A DNA stretch of 64,000 nucleotides from UMGS1322 sp900550765 (GTDB lineage Bacteria; Bacillota; Clostridia; Christensenellales; QALW01), in the NCBI GenBank assembly GCA_958448705.1, contig CAUDEY010000003.1, positions 62,001 to 126,000 on the forward strand, read 5' to 3'. A program made the translations under genes and the position numbers. This document shows, in pieces, positions 34,579-42,930 of the stretch (positions are counted from its first letter, which is position 1; each line of letters opens with the position of its first letter). The notes beneath the pieces were generated by a model. It was not told the DNA's origin. It worked only from the letters and a program-made list of their open reading frames with translations, and searched no databases.

Positions 34579-36036
34579 TTATGGTTCCAGGCGTTTAGGT
34601 ACAAATTTTGAGAAACTTTTCCGCACCGAAACGATCCATTCCAAAAGCAGATTTTCAAGCTCTTCGTCATTTATGCAAAACATAGAGATAAATGCGTCAA
34701 ATTCTTCTTTCGTAAAACAGGCAAAATTCAGTCGATACTTATTTTCCTCTTTTACAATAAGACCTTTTTGAATCAGCCTTGCGGCATCTTCATCGGATAA
34801 CGAATTTTTGTTTATAGTACCATCATAGTTTTTGGGGAGGATATCCTTTGCACACAGCCACCGCGTTCCCCCATTATGATAAATTCCATTGTCAAAGTAT
34901 TTGGAAATCCAATAATAATAGATGTACTCCGAATTTTTGCCTTGGTTTGCGCCATCATTGCCCGCCACATTACAACCAACGTTATATTCCGCAGGTATTT
35001 CGTTTTCATCGGCGGTTTCCTCCACGATAAACCAACCGTATCCGCCATCTTTGCGTGGTGGATACGCACCGTTTTCCATTTGTAGACGGTTGCTTTTCAG
35101 CGCTCCGATTTTTTCCCTTAAAACATATGGTATGATAAAATGACCTAAGCGCTCCATGCCAAAATCATGGCCATAGAAGTTCAATCGATTTACTGTATCT
35201 GTCTTACTCTGAAACAATTGCTCAAATCGATCCGCAATCTTTTTTACCATTTGTTCCGAAACAGTTTCCACCATTTTTCGATCCTGTAACCGAAAGACAA
35301 TAAAGTTCGCCGCATACTTTTTCCCGATTTTACACAAGGCGTCTCCGTATTCCAGCCGTGGAATCTCATCCTCAATATACATAGCGGGGATTCCCGTGCG
35401 AACACTGATTTCTTCCACGGTTTGCGGTTCTTCATAGGCTGCCTTGCAAATTGCGCGGGCAAGCTGTGTGTGCAAATAGCGGTCGGAATCCATGGAGCCG
35501 TTGCAAGCGAGGGTATTCCAATTGATTCTTTTATAAATATTCTCCATTTGTCTTATTCCTATCCTTTCTCTGACTTTTTGACGCCCTGTGTTCAGACGCC
35601 ATTTGATTGTCGTTTCCGGAAGTTCATATTTTTGGGCAAGTGCTCTGACGGACATTTCGCCAATATAATAATCTACAAAAATGTTCCGATACATTTGGGA
35701 AAGCGTATGCAGACACCGAAAAACCGATTCAAAATGATGTTCTGTATTTTCATCGTTAGTGTCTGCGTAGTCATCATATACCGGATTCAAATCGGCGTAC
35801 TCCTCTGACAAAACCACCCTCACTTTATTTTGTTTCTCAATGAATTTTGCATAGCGGTTATGTGCGATTCGCCAGATCCAAGCGTCAAGATTTTCAATTT
35901 CGTATTTCCGCATACCATCGAGAACATGGCAAAGGATTTCACCGGATAGGTCTTCCGCGTCACAACGATTGTTCAGTCTGTTGCAGCAAAAATGAAATAT
36001 CGGTTCCACATAAGGGATGATTTTGTCCTGATCCAA
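34579..36036 (-). CDS. ECF-type sigma factor with long C-terminal extension
   Basis: Protein of 485 aa. Residues 1-165 are an ECF sigma factor: region 2 in CDAEDLSGEILCHVLDGMRKYE and LDAWIWRIAHNRYAKFIEKQ, region 4 in YIGEMSVRALAQKYELPETTIKWRLNTGRQKVRERI. The other 320 residues have an HTH-like stretch (EPQTVEEISVRTGIPAMYIEDEIPRLEYGDAL) followed by a domain I do not recognise (GGYGWFIVEETADE, NGGTRWLCAKDILP). Start is TTG 36036, seven bases after GAAAGGAGG. No anti-sigma gene is adjacent. The C-terminus may be truncated by the TAA at 34579-34581. Extended ECF factors of this kind can be self-regulating. Confidence 0.75.
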   Translation of the reverse strand: MDQDKIIPYVEPIFHFCCNRLNNRCDAEDLSGEILCHVLDGMRKYEIENLDAWIWRIAHNRYAKFIEKQNKVRVVLSEEYADLNPVYDDYADTNDENTEHHFESVFRCLHTLSQMYRNIFVDYYIGEMSVRALAQKYELPETTIKWRLNTGRQKVRERIGIRQMENIYKRINWNTLACNGSMDSDRYLHTQLARAICKAAYEEPQTVEEISVRTGIPAMYIEDEIPRLEYGDALCKIGKKYAANFIVFRLQDRKMVETVSEQMVKKIADRFEQLFQSKTDTVNRLNFYGHDFGMERLGHFIIPYVLREKIGALKSNRLQMENGAYPPRKDGGYGWFIVEETADENEIPAEYNVGCNVAGNDGANQGKNSEYIYYYWISKYFDNGIYHNGGTRWLCAKDILPKNYDGTINKNSLSDEDAARLIQKGLIVKEENKYRLNFACFTKEEFDAFISMFCINDEELENLLLEWIVSVRKSFSKFVPKRLEP

Positions 36037-36169
36037 GTGATTACCTCCTTTCAAAACATATGTAATCATGATTACGCTTATTTAGTGTCTCAGTATCAAA
36101 TTGGATAGGCATTTTTATGAAATATTTTTATAACACGAATTTGTGACTCTTTCGTCACCATTATACAGA

Positions 36170-36205
36170 AACCGGCGGCAAGGAGCAATCCTCACCGCCG
36201 GTTTA
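36170..36205. terminator. Hairpin between jag and the sigma gene
   Basis: AAACCGGCGG (36170-36179) pairs with CCGCCGGTTT (36196-36205). It is a plausible end point for the leftward rpmH-jag transcript, though the T tract is weak on both strands. Confidence 0.5.
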
Positions 36206-36286
36206 TTTTCAAATTATTGCCTTATGTGGTGTTAATCCAACCCGCGTTCCTTTTAGAATATTTTGCTATATTTTCCAAGCATCCGA

Positions 36287-36313
36287 TTCCGCTTTAAAAA
36301 AGCGGAATTTTTT
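36287..36313. terminator. Hairpin at the jag stop codon
   Basis: ATTCCGCTTT and AAAGCGGAAT form a hairpin next to the jag stop; the T run follows it on the plus strand, so its direction relative to jag is odd. Confidence 0.4.
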
Positions 36314-37082
36314 ATCCGTTCTTTTTATCGATAATCACATGTCGATTGGGTTCTTCCCCTTCACTATAAGTCGTAACCAGCTTATCATTCTGCAAGGCAG
36401 AATGAATGATTCTTCTTTCAAACGGACTCATCGGCTCTAAAACCACTTTACGTCCGGTACGCGCTACCTGTCCGGCCATCTTTCTGGCCAATTTTATCAA
36501 GGTAAGCTCCCTTTTCTTCCGGTAGTTCTCTGTATCTATCGTCACCCGATGATAATCTTCCTTTCCTTTATTATATACCAAAGAAGAAAGATATTGTATA
36601 GCATCCAGGGTTTCCCCGCGGCGGCCGATCAGCACGCCCATGTCCGGCCCTTCTAAATTCACCAACAATCCGTTTTCAGTCTCGGCGGCTTTTATGGTTC
36701 CTTCTACCTGCATCAGCTGCATCAATCCGCTCAAAAAAGAAGTAACTTCATTTTCTACAAATTCCGTCCCCTCTGGAAAATACGGTTCCTTCAGCATCTG
36801 CTGACCTTCTTCACGGTATTCTCTGCGCGGACGTTCCTTGCGCTCCCTACGAGGCGCACGTTCTTTGGGCTTGTCCTTATTCAATACAAAATCAGGAATT
36901 ACAGCTTCGCTTCTCTCCGTAAGCCTTACCTTAGCGGGCTTGCTGCCGATACCGATAAAGCCTTTTTTGCCGTAATCCAATACTTCCATTTCAATTTCAT
37001 CAATGGAAAGCTTCAACTGCTCCAAGCCCATATATAAAGCCTGATCGACAGTTTCAGCTTCTATCTCAATAACCCTGGCCAT
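36312..37082 (-). CDS. jag: RNA-binding protein Jag/KhpB
   Basis: SpoIIIJ-associated protein of 256 aa: N-terminal Jag domain (MARVIEIEAETVDQALYMGL ... KGFIGIGSKPAKV), a charged Arg/Glu/Lys linker (residues 75-105), a KH domain with GVLIGRRGETLDAIQYL (G-x-x-G), and the R3H domain ERRIIHSALQNDKLVTTYSEGEEPNRHVII. KhpB binds RNA and affects cell elongation. Its start shares one base with the yidC stop (TAATG), so the genes are coupled. Confidence 0.97.
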   Translation of the reverse strand: MARVIEIEAETVDQALYMGLEQLKLSIDEIEMEVLDYGKKGFIGIGSKPAKVRLTERSEAVIPDFVLNKDKPKERAPRRERKERPRREYREEGQQMLKEPYFPEGTEFVENEVTSFLSGLMQLMQVEGTIKAAETENGLLVNLEGPDMGVLIGRRGETLDAIQYLSSLVYNKGKEDYHRVTIDTENYRKKRELTLIKLARKMAGQVARTGRKVVLEPMSPFERRIIHSALQNDKLVTTYSEGEEPNRHVIIDKKNG

Positions 37083-38095
37083 TATTTATTTTCTCCTTCA
37101 GCTTGTAATGCTTCCTTCTTCCTGTCTCTGGCATCAAGCACTTTATTGATCACAAAATTCAAAAGGATCATGCAAAGACTTGAAGTAATCCAGTAAATAG
37201 CCAGTGCGCTGGAAGATATCAGGCAGAAATACACAAACATCAGCGGAAAAATGATTTTCATAATCTTTCCGCTCTTTGCGGCTTGCTCTGCCTGCTCCCC
37301 TGTCCCCATAGGCTGCTGCGTGGTCATATTAAAACTCAGCACCTGCACAACGCCGGCAAGAATCGGGAAAATATAAAATCCGTTACCGCCGATCCACGCG
37401 GCAGAAGTCGCATACGTATCGGCAACATACATCCGTGCTGCTTCCAACCCCGTGCTGACCTGCTGGGCAAACGAAGCAAGATCAAGTCCACTGGGATTAT
37501 AGGCATCCAACAACCCGCCGTTAAAAGCTGACTGCAGCACGCCGGCAATATGATCTGCCTGAGGCAGAATATAGCCATTGATATCCTTAATAATCCAAAG
37601 CTGCCGAAGTCCCCATCCCTGATCAAAGTTAAAGAATACATCCGGCTGCCAAATATTTTTGATCCACAAGAAACTATTCGTATCAAACCACTGCTCAATC
37701 TGCTGCGGATCCGTCAGCATAGAAAGCTCCGTCAGTCTTTCTGCCGCTAAATTCCGGAACACGGCAAAAAAAGCGATCAGAATCGGATACGTAATCAGCA
37801 TCATACCGCAGCCCTTGGGCATCAAGCCGATTCCCTCTTGTTTACGAATCTCCATCATACGGGCCTGCGCTTTTTCAGGATTGTTTTTATATGCCTTATT
37901 GATCCTATCGATCTCCGGCTGAATCTTTCGCATTTTGGCTGCATATTCCCGCTGCCCGATACGGCTGCGAATATCAAACGGAGATAGCGCCAGACGGAAC
38001 AAGATCGTAAACAGAATGATCGACAAACCGTAGTTGTTTGTAAGGCCGTTGATCCCGTCGAAAATCCAGCCAAAAAATTGGGTTATATAACTCAC
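37082..38095 (-). CDS. yidC: Membrane protein insertase YidC/OxaA
   Basis: Insertase of 337 aa that inserts and folds membrane proteins. Five hydrophobic segments are spread through the protein; the conserved arginine-containing groove is near ILFRLALSPFDIRSRIGQREYAAKMRKIQPE, and the TM3-5 region holds MPKGCGMMLITYPILIAFFAVFRNL and IMKIIFPLMFVYFCLISSSALAIYW. No lipobox. Starts with GTG overlapping the yidD stop as GTGA. Confidence 0.96.
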   Translation of the reverse strand: MSYITQFFGWIFDGINGLTNNYGLSIILFTILFRLALSPFDIRSRIGQREYAAKMRKIQPEIDRINKAYKNNPEKAQARMMEIRKQEGIGLMPKGCGMMLITYPILIAFFAVFRNLAAERLTELSMLTDPQQIEQWFDTNSFLWIKNIWQPDVFFNFDQGWGLRQLWIIKDINGYILPQADHIAGVLQSAFNGGLLDAYNPSGLDLASFAQQVSTGLEAARMYVADTYATSAAWIGGNGFYIFPILAGVVQVLSFNMTTQQPMGTGEQAEQAAKSGKIMKIIFPLMFVYFCLISSSALAIYWITSSLCMILLNFVINKVLDARDRKKEALQAEGENK

Positions 38096-38340
38096 TTAGA
38101 ATTCTCCTGTCCTCTCTTCTGCGGTACGGGATCATACCCGCCTTTACACAGTGGATTGCAGCGCAGAACGCGCCACAGGGATAGGGCTACGCCCTTAATA
38201 ACGCCGAAACGCTCAATCGCCAGCATGGCATATTCCGAGCACGTAGGAACAAACCGGCATGCCGGAGGCAAATGCGGGGAAATATACCTTTTATACATCT
38301 TTATAAGCCATAATAAAAAAACCTTGACGGGATTCTTCAT
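38092..38340 (-). CDS. yidD: Membrane protein insertion efficiency factor YidD
   Basis: Protein of 82 aa: KVFLLWLIKMYKRYISPHLPPACRFVPTCSEYAM carries the conserved cysteines C-x(n)-C, followed by KGVALSLWRVLRCNPLCKGGYDPVP. Start ATG 38340 overlaps the rnpA stop (ATGA). It is peripheral to the inner membrane and helps YidC-dependent insertion. Confidence 0.96.
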   Translation of the reverse strand: MKNPVKVFLLWLIKMYKRYISPHLPPACRFVPTCSEYAMLAIERFGVIKGVALSLWRVLRCNPLCKGGYDPVPQKRGQENSK

Positions 38341-38669
38341 AGCAGCATCCCCGCCTGCGCAAGCAGCGCGCGCATTTGCTGCTGTGCAACCTGTGAATTC
38401 TTCCCTACAAGGGCTTTTCTTGCAATAAAAAGATATGCTGTTTGCTGACGGCACTGCGGCATAAGCGGTGCAAACCCCGCGCGCATAATCCGCTTTGTAC
38501 GGTTGCGCACAACGGCGTTTCCCAGCTTGCTGCTTACGGAAAAACCTACTTTGGTGCCTGTCCTGTTTTTAGCACAAATCAGCACCATATACGCAGAAGC
38601 CACAGATTTTCCTCTTGAAACCACATATCGAAACTCTTTATTTTTTTTGAGCATATACTGTTTTTTCAA
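38337..38669 (-). CDS. rnpA: Ribonuclease P protein component
   Basis: Protein subunit (110 aa) of RNase P that processes the 5' end of pre-tRNA. Start MKKQYMLKKNKEFRYVVSRGKS and the RNR motif region KLGNAVVRNRTKRIMRAGF are characteristic. Genes rpmH-rnpA-yidD-yidC-jag keep the common bacterial order. Confidence 0.97.
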   Translation of the reverse strand: MKKQYMLKKNKEFRYVVSRGKSVASAYMVLICAKNRTGTKVGFSVSSKLGNAVVRNRTKRIMRAGFAPLMPQCRQQTAYLFIARKALVGKNSQVAQQQMRALLAQAGMLL

Positions 38670-38683
38670 GAGGCACCTCCTAT

Positions 38684-38818
38684 TTATGCGCTAAGCGCCT
38701 TTCTTCCGCGGCGGCGGCGTCTCTGCAGCACATTGCGGCCGTTTTTGGTTTGCATTCTCTTGCGGAAGCCATGAACCTTTTTTCTTTTCCGTTTATTGGG
38801 TTGATACGTACGTAACAT
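38684..38818 (-). CDS. rpmH: 50S ribosomal protein L34
   Basis: Short basic ribosomal protein of 44 aa with the standard start MLRTYQPNKRKRKKVHGFR and end RRRRRGRKALSA. An AAGGAAAGGA SD precedes the ATG. It lies 15 bp ahead of rnpA and opens the leftward operon. Confidence 0.98.
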   Translation of the reverse strand: MLRTYQPNKRKRKKVHGFRKRMQTKNGRNVLQRRRRRGRKALSA

Positions 38819-38889
38819 GTTTTCTTTCCTTTCCTTCCATCGCCTTTATCAAAGCGTAAATTACATATTATATGCATTGTAGCGTATTT

Positions 38890-38918
38890 ATTATAGTGGA
38901 AAGCATAAAATGTGTCAA
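38890..38918 (-). promoter_or_regulatory. rpmH operon promoter
   Basis: Minus-strand TTGACA (38918-38913), 17-bp spacer, TATAAT (38895-38890); perfect consensus. Confidence 0.9.
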
Positions 38919-39039
38919 ACAAAAATTTACAGGGAGAATCCTCGTTTTTATTCAAGAGCTGTGCCGAAGAATTTTTTCGATTACAGAGCAAAAATCTTCT
39001 TTCCGGCTTTTCTGTACTCATAAATTGATGCCTTTTCAC

Positions 39040-39130
39040 TTATCCACAACATCTTGTATATGTGCAAAAGTTATCCACAATTTTTGAAATTTTTATTTTC
39101 AAATATGTTTTTTTTTGTTGATTATCCGCA
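39040..39130 (+). other. DnaA-box cluster, probable part of oriC
   Basis: TTATCCACA at 39040-39048 and 39071-39079 and the variant TTATCCGCA at 39122-39130 lie in one orientation in the AT-rich gap between rpmH and dnaA. An AT-only-looking stretch at 39080-39120 could unwind. Only three boxes are visible, so further ones may lie outside this gap, or oriC may be bipartite. Genes flank the gap divergently, as expected at an origin. Confidence 0.7.
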
Positions 39131-39146
39131 AAATTTATGGTATTAT
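39118..39146 (+). promoter_or_regulatory. dnaA promoter overlapping a DnaA box
   Basis: TTGATT (39118-39123), 17-bp spacer, TATTAT (39141-39146). The third DnaA box (39122-39130) overlaps the -35 end, suggesting DnaA autoregulation. Confidence 0.75.
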
Positions 39147-39204
39147 TTTTGCACTTGGTATTTTACCTGTCGGAAAAATAACGGATGAAAGGGGTAGCCT
39201 CCGA

Positions 39205-40545
39205 ATGGATGCAAATGATATTTTTAAACAGATCTGTTCCATCATTGAACAGTCGCCTCAGGATATCAGCCCCATTTCTTATAAAACTTGGATCTGCACA
39301 CTCAAACCGCTGGTTTTTAAAGATAACTGTCTGTATCTGATCGCTCCCACGGACATGCACCGCCGCCACGTAATGACGGCTACCGCCGCGCTGCACACGT
39401 ATCTGATTACCGCACTGAACATCGTAGTCAATAGTCCCGGTGCTGATGTCGTTCTTGTTTTAGAAAGCGAAGCCGCCGCGATCATGGATACTACGATTCC
39501 CGCGCCGGCCGCGATTTCCCGGCCGATGCTCAACGAAAAATACACCTTTGAAAATTTCGTAATCGGTTCCGGAAACCAATTTGCCCATGCTGCGGCTTTA
39601 AGCGTGGCCGAAGCACCGGCCACCATCAATAACCCGCTGTTTATTTACGGCGGAGTTGGCCTGGGAAAAACCCATTTGATGCATGCTATCGGCAACTTTA
39701 TTTTGGAGCACAGCCCCCAAATGAAGGTCCTTTACATTACTTGTGAAAAATATACCAATGAATTTATCGAAGCACTGGCAAAACATCAAATCACCTCTTT
39801 CCGTGAACGCTACCGTCAGAACGTGGATATCCTCATGATCGATGATGTACAGTTTCTTTCCGATAAGGATCGTACGCAGGAAGAAATCTTTCATAATATT
39901 AACGATCTCTTTACCGCGAACAAGCAGATCATCCTCTCCAGTGACCGTCACCCCAAAAATATCGCTACCCTGACAGATCGGCTGCGTTCGCGCTTTGAGG
40001 GCGGGCTTTTGGTGGATATCATCCCCCCCGATTTAGAGACCCGTACCGCCATTCTGCGTAAAAAAGCAGAAGCCGAGCATATCGTTCTGCCGGATAACAT
40101 TCTGTTTTTAATTGCCGAAAAGGCAAGCGACAATGTCCGCGAGCTGGAGGGTGCCTTAAAAAGAGTTCTGGCCTTTGCAGCCATTACCGGTCAGAATATC
40201 ACGCTAGACCTTACTACCGAAGCACTAAAGGATTATCATACTGAAACCCAAAAGCATTGTACACCAGATATGATTATTGAAGCCGTTTCCAAATACTTCA
40301 GCCTTGAACCGGAGGATATCATCGGCCCTCGGCGCGACCGGCAGATTGTTCAGCCCAGACATATTGCGTTTTATTTGTGCCGTGAGCTGACGGATCTCTC
40401 CACCTCCCGCATCGGAGACGAATTCGGCGGCAGAGATCATGCTACCATCATTAACGGCATCGGTAAAATCCGTGCTGCCGTAAAGGTAGATGATACGATA
40501 AAAAATTATGTTGAAGATATTACCATGCGCCTGAGAGGGGAATGA
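39205..40545 (+). CDS. dnaA: Chromosomal replication initiator DnaA
   Basis: Initiator ATPase of 446 aa. Domain I (MDANDIFKQICSIIEQ) is followed by a variable linker, the AAA+ domain with YTFENFVIGSGNQFAHAAAL, Walker A GGVGLGKTHLM and Walker B DILMIDDVQFL, and the C-terminal DNA-binding domain with GDEFGGRDHATIINGIGKI. ATG 39205 (after AAAGGGG) starts domain I correctly; the 30-codon upstream extension covers the promoter. dnaA normally precedes dnaN; here a membrane-protein gene overlaps its stop by ATGA. Confidence 0.98.
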   Translation: MDANDIFKQICSIIEQSPQDISPISYKTWICTLKPLVFKDNCLYLIAPTDMHRRHVMTATAALHTYLITALNIVVNSPGADVVLVLESEAAAIMDTTIPAPAAISRPMLNEKYTFENFVIGSGNQFAHAAALSVAEAPATINNPLFIYGGVGLGKTHLMHAIGNFILEHSPQMKVLYITCEKYTNEFIEALAKHQITSFRERYRQNVDILMIDDVQFLSDKDRTQEEIFHNINDLFTANKQIILSSDRHPKNIATLTDRLRSRFEGGLLVDIIPPDLETRTAILRKKAEAEHIVLPDNILFLIAEKASDNVRELEGALKRVLAFAAITGQNITLDLTTEALKDYHTETQKHCTPDMIIEAVSKYFSLEPEDIIGPRRDRQIVQPRHIAFYLCRELTDLSTSRIGDEFGGRDHATIINGIGKIRAAVKVDDTIKNYVEDITMRLRGE

Positions 40546-42677
40546 GAATGATTTTTAACGGAACGTTTGCAGGAAACCTTATAGGTTTCCTTTATTTTGC
40601 CTTTTTTCTATTCGGCGGTATTTTGCTTTCCTCCCGCCTGCTGGCTTCTCAGCGGGCTGCCGTACGGCTGTGGCTGGGTATTGTATTCGGCATTGTCCTT
40701 CTCATGTGGCTGCCGGCTGCACTCTCTATGCTGCTGGGTTTTTCCGTCCTTTCCCACCTTTTGGCCGCGCTGCTGCTGGCCGCAGGCTGCACCGTCTGCT
40801 TACTATGTACCAAAAAGCTTCCTCGGGGGGACCATTTCCGCTTTGATAAAGAAACCCTCGTGATGCTGACTCTTAGCCTTCCGCTTCTCCTCTTTTTTAC
40901 CGTAGTACTCAGCGATCACATTTTAAAGGAAAGTCCTTCCGGCGGCTATATTTTTGGTCAAAGCACCTATTTTGACGCGAATATTCATCTCAGTTTTATC
41001 ACTACCCCTGTAACCCAGGGAACCATTCCCTTTGCCTACAACATTCTGCCCAGTGCGCAGGTCTCCTATCCTTTTTTAAGCGATACGATCTCCGCTTCTG
41101 TTTATATTTGGGGCTCTTCCTTGCGCTTTGCCTATGTTCTGCCGATGGTATTCGGCGCACTGGCTGTATTCTGCGGTGCGTTTCTATTCTTTTCCACGTG
41201 GCTGAAGTCCATAAAAAAAGCGGCTTTGGCCTGGACGCTGTTTTTCTTTAACGGCGGCTTTGGCTTTGCTTATTTTCTGGATGGACTTCGTATCGACAGT
41301 ACCAATTTTACCCGCATTTTCACCGCACTGTACGAAACGCCTACAAATTTAAACGACCGTATGATCCGGTGGGTAAATACCGTATGCGATATGATGATTC
41401 CCCAGCGAGCCTCGCTCTTTGGCTGGATGATGCTGTTTTCCTGCCTGTACCTGCTCTACCGCGCTGTATTTTTAAAAGAAAAACGTCTGTTCCTCTATGC
41501 AGGAATTTTAGCAGGACTGACGCCAATGATCAGCACGCATATTTTCTTAAGCCTGGGAGTGATCTGCGCGGTATGGATGATGTCACGCTTGGTAGCTATG
41601 GCAAATATTCGCCCCCGTACAATAGGAAAAATCACCGCCGGCCTTTTGCTCGCGATCCTTGCCGCATTCTTCTTTACCGGCCTGAAGACAGGAACTTCCC
41701 TCAAAACATTTGGGTATGATTCCGCCGGGTTTTCTGCCCTGCTGCTCGGCGGTACAGCCCTGCTGCTGCTATGGGCATGGCTGCTGATCTCAGCGCTCCA
41801 TCGCGGCTATTTCAAAGAAATTCTATGCACCTGGGGGCTGTTTTTAGGCATCGTACTCTTGTTGGCTCTGCCCCAGCTGTTCGGTTTTACATTCCGTCAA
41901 AGCTCCGGCAGCGGCTTTATGCAGGCACACTTCAATTGGATCAATTACCGGGATACCTACCTGTGGTTCTATATCAAAAATGTAGGCATCGTAGCCCTGC
42001 TGCTGATCCCGGCACTTCTTGCCGGCAGCAACCGTTTAAGAAGCGTTGCCGCGCCGATTGCTGTGCTGATGCTTTTGGCCGATACCTTCGCCTTTCAGCC
42101 CAATGTTTACGATAACAACAAGCTGCTTTACCCTGCCTATGCGCTGGCCTGCGGTGCTGTTGCCGAATATATGGGGCTTCTCTACCAAAAATTAAAAGAT
42201 ATCCGCGGCATCAAATTTGTAGCCGCCGGTGTCATAACGCTCTGTATGCTTTCCGCGGTACTCTCCATGGGCCGTGAAGCCGTATCCGGTGTGTATGAGA
42301 TTTACTCTGCCCCGCAAGTACAGGCCGCCGCATGGATTCAGGAAAACACGGAAAAAGACGCTATGCTGCTGACCAACGACCGTTACAATAACGCCCTTTC
42401 AAGTCTGACCGGGCGCAACATTGTCTGCGGTTCCAATTCTTTCCTTTCCACCCACGGTCATGGGGAAGAATACACCGCACGCCAAAAAGACGTGTCTGCC
42501 ATTTACGCCTCCCCCGAACAAAACCGAGAACTTTTAGAAAAATATAACGTAACGCACATTGTAGTCGGTCCGGATGAATATGCTTCTTACAATATAAATG
42601 AAGAGGGAATTGCCGCAATAGCAGATTTAGTATACGAAAAAGACGGCGTAAAGATCTATAAAATACATGAACCGTAA
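40542..42677 (+). CDS. Large multi-span membrane protein, GT-C/DUF2298-like
   Basis: Protein of 711 aa with about 12 hydrophobic segments through residue 590 and a soluble C-terminal domain (residues 600-711: TEKDAMLLTNDRYNN ... YNVTHIVVGPDEYASYN). The C-terminal phrase and DRYNN loop resemble GT-C-type lipid-linked sugar transferases and related proteins of unknown role. Start ATG 40542 overlaps the dnaA stop (ATGA), so it is translationally coupled to dnaA; an ATG two codons on is an alternative. This pairing is unusual. Ends at a terminator. Confidence 0.65.
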   Translation: MRMIFNGTFAGNLIGFLYFAFFLFGGILLSSRLLASQRAAVRLWLGIVFGIVLLMWLPAALSMLLGFSVLSHLLAALLLAAGCTVCLLCTKKLPRGDHFRFDKETLVMLTLSLPLLLFFTVVLSDHILKESPSGGYIFGQSTYFDANIHLSFITTPVTQGTIPFAYNILPSAQVSYPFLSDTISASVYIWGSSLRFAYVLPMVFGALAVFCGAFLFFSTWLKSIKKAALAWTLFFFNGGFGFAYFLDGLRIDSTNFTRIFTALYETPTNLNDRMIRWVNTVCDMMIPQRASLFGWMMLFSCLYLLYRAVFLKEKRLFLYAGILAGLTPMISTHIFLSLGVICAVWMMSRLVAMANIRPRTIGKITAGLLLAILAAFFFTGLKTGTSLKTFGYDSAGFSALLLGGTALLLLWAWLLISALHRGYFKEILCTWGLFLGIVLLLALPQLFGFTFRQSSGSGFMQAHFNWINYRDTYLWFYIKNVGIVALLLIPALLAGSNRLRSVAAPIAVLMLLADTFAFQPNVYDNNKLLYPAYALACGAVAEYMGLLYQKLKDIRGIKFVAAGVITLCMLSAVLSMGREAVSGVYEIYSAPQVQAAAWIQENTEKDAMLLTNDRYNNALSSLTGRNIVCGSNSFLSTHGHGEEYTARQKDVSAIYASPEQNRELLEKYNVTHIVVGPDEYASYNINEEGIAAIADLVYEKDGVKIYKIHEP

Positions 42678-42695
42678 AAATGCCAGCGGCAGCGC

Positions 42696-42726
42696 AAGCA
42701 GTCTGTAACCAGACTGCTTTTTTTTA
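42696..42726 (+). terminator. Terminator of the dnaA transcript
   Basis: AAGCAGTCTG (42696-42705) pairs with CAGACTGCTT (42710-42719), followed by eight T. Confidence 0.9.
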
Positions 42727-42777
42727 TGGCTAAATAGAAAGCCTCTTTCCAAAATCAAGTTTAACGGCAAAAAGAAT

Positions 42778-42806
42778 TTGCAATAATTGAAATATGGAGA
42801 TATAAT
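42778..42806 (+). promoter_or_regulatory. Promoter of the PanT-like-coaX-htpG genes
   Basis: TTGCAA (42778-42783), 17-bp spacer, TATAAT (42801-42806); predicted start near 42813. Confidence 0.8.
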
Positions 42807-42808
42807 AA

Positions 42809-42930
42809 TATCAGCTTTCGTTAAGCTTCAAAGCTGACTCTTTTTTGAGAAGCTATTGAAAATGCTGATAGGAGAGCAAATATAAAATTCATATGGCATC
42901 CGCCTTTGCGGAGCCGGAATGGAGGAAAAA
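42809..42930 (+). promoter_or_regulatory. Structured leader of unknown class
   Basis: About 118 nt of leader separate the promoter from the ATG. TATCAGC near the start can pair with GCTGATA (42864-42870), CAGCTTT with AAAGCTG within it, and TCCGCCTTTGCGGA forms a hairpin just ahead of the GGAGG. The layout would allow masking of the SD. I cannot match it to a known riboswitch (see rejected items). Confidence 0.4.

Noticed and set aside
42809..42930. Known riboswitch (THF, preQ1, cobalamin, pan motif)
   Set aside because: Short pieces such as GGAGAGC and GCATCCGCC recall THF riboswitches, but their order and spacing do not fit; no other class matched by eye.
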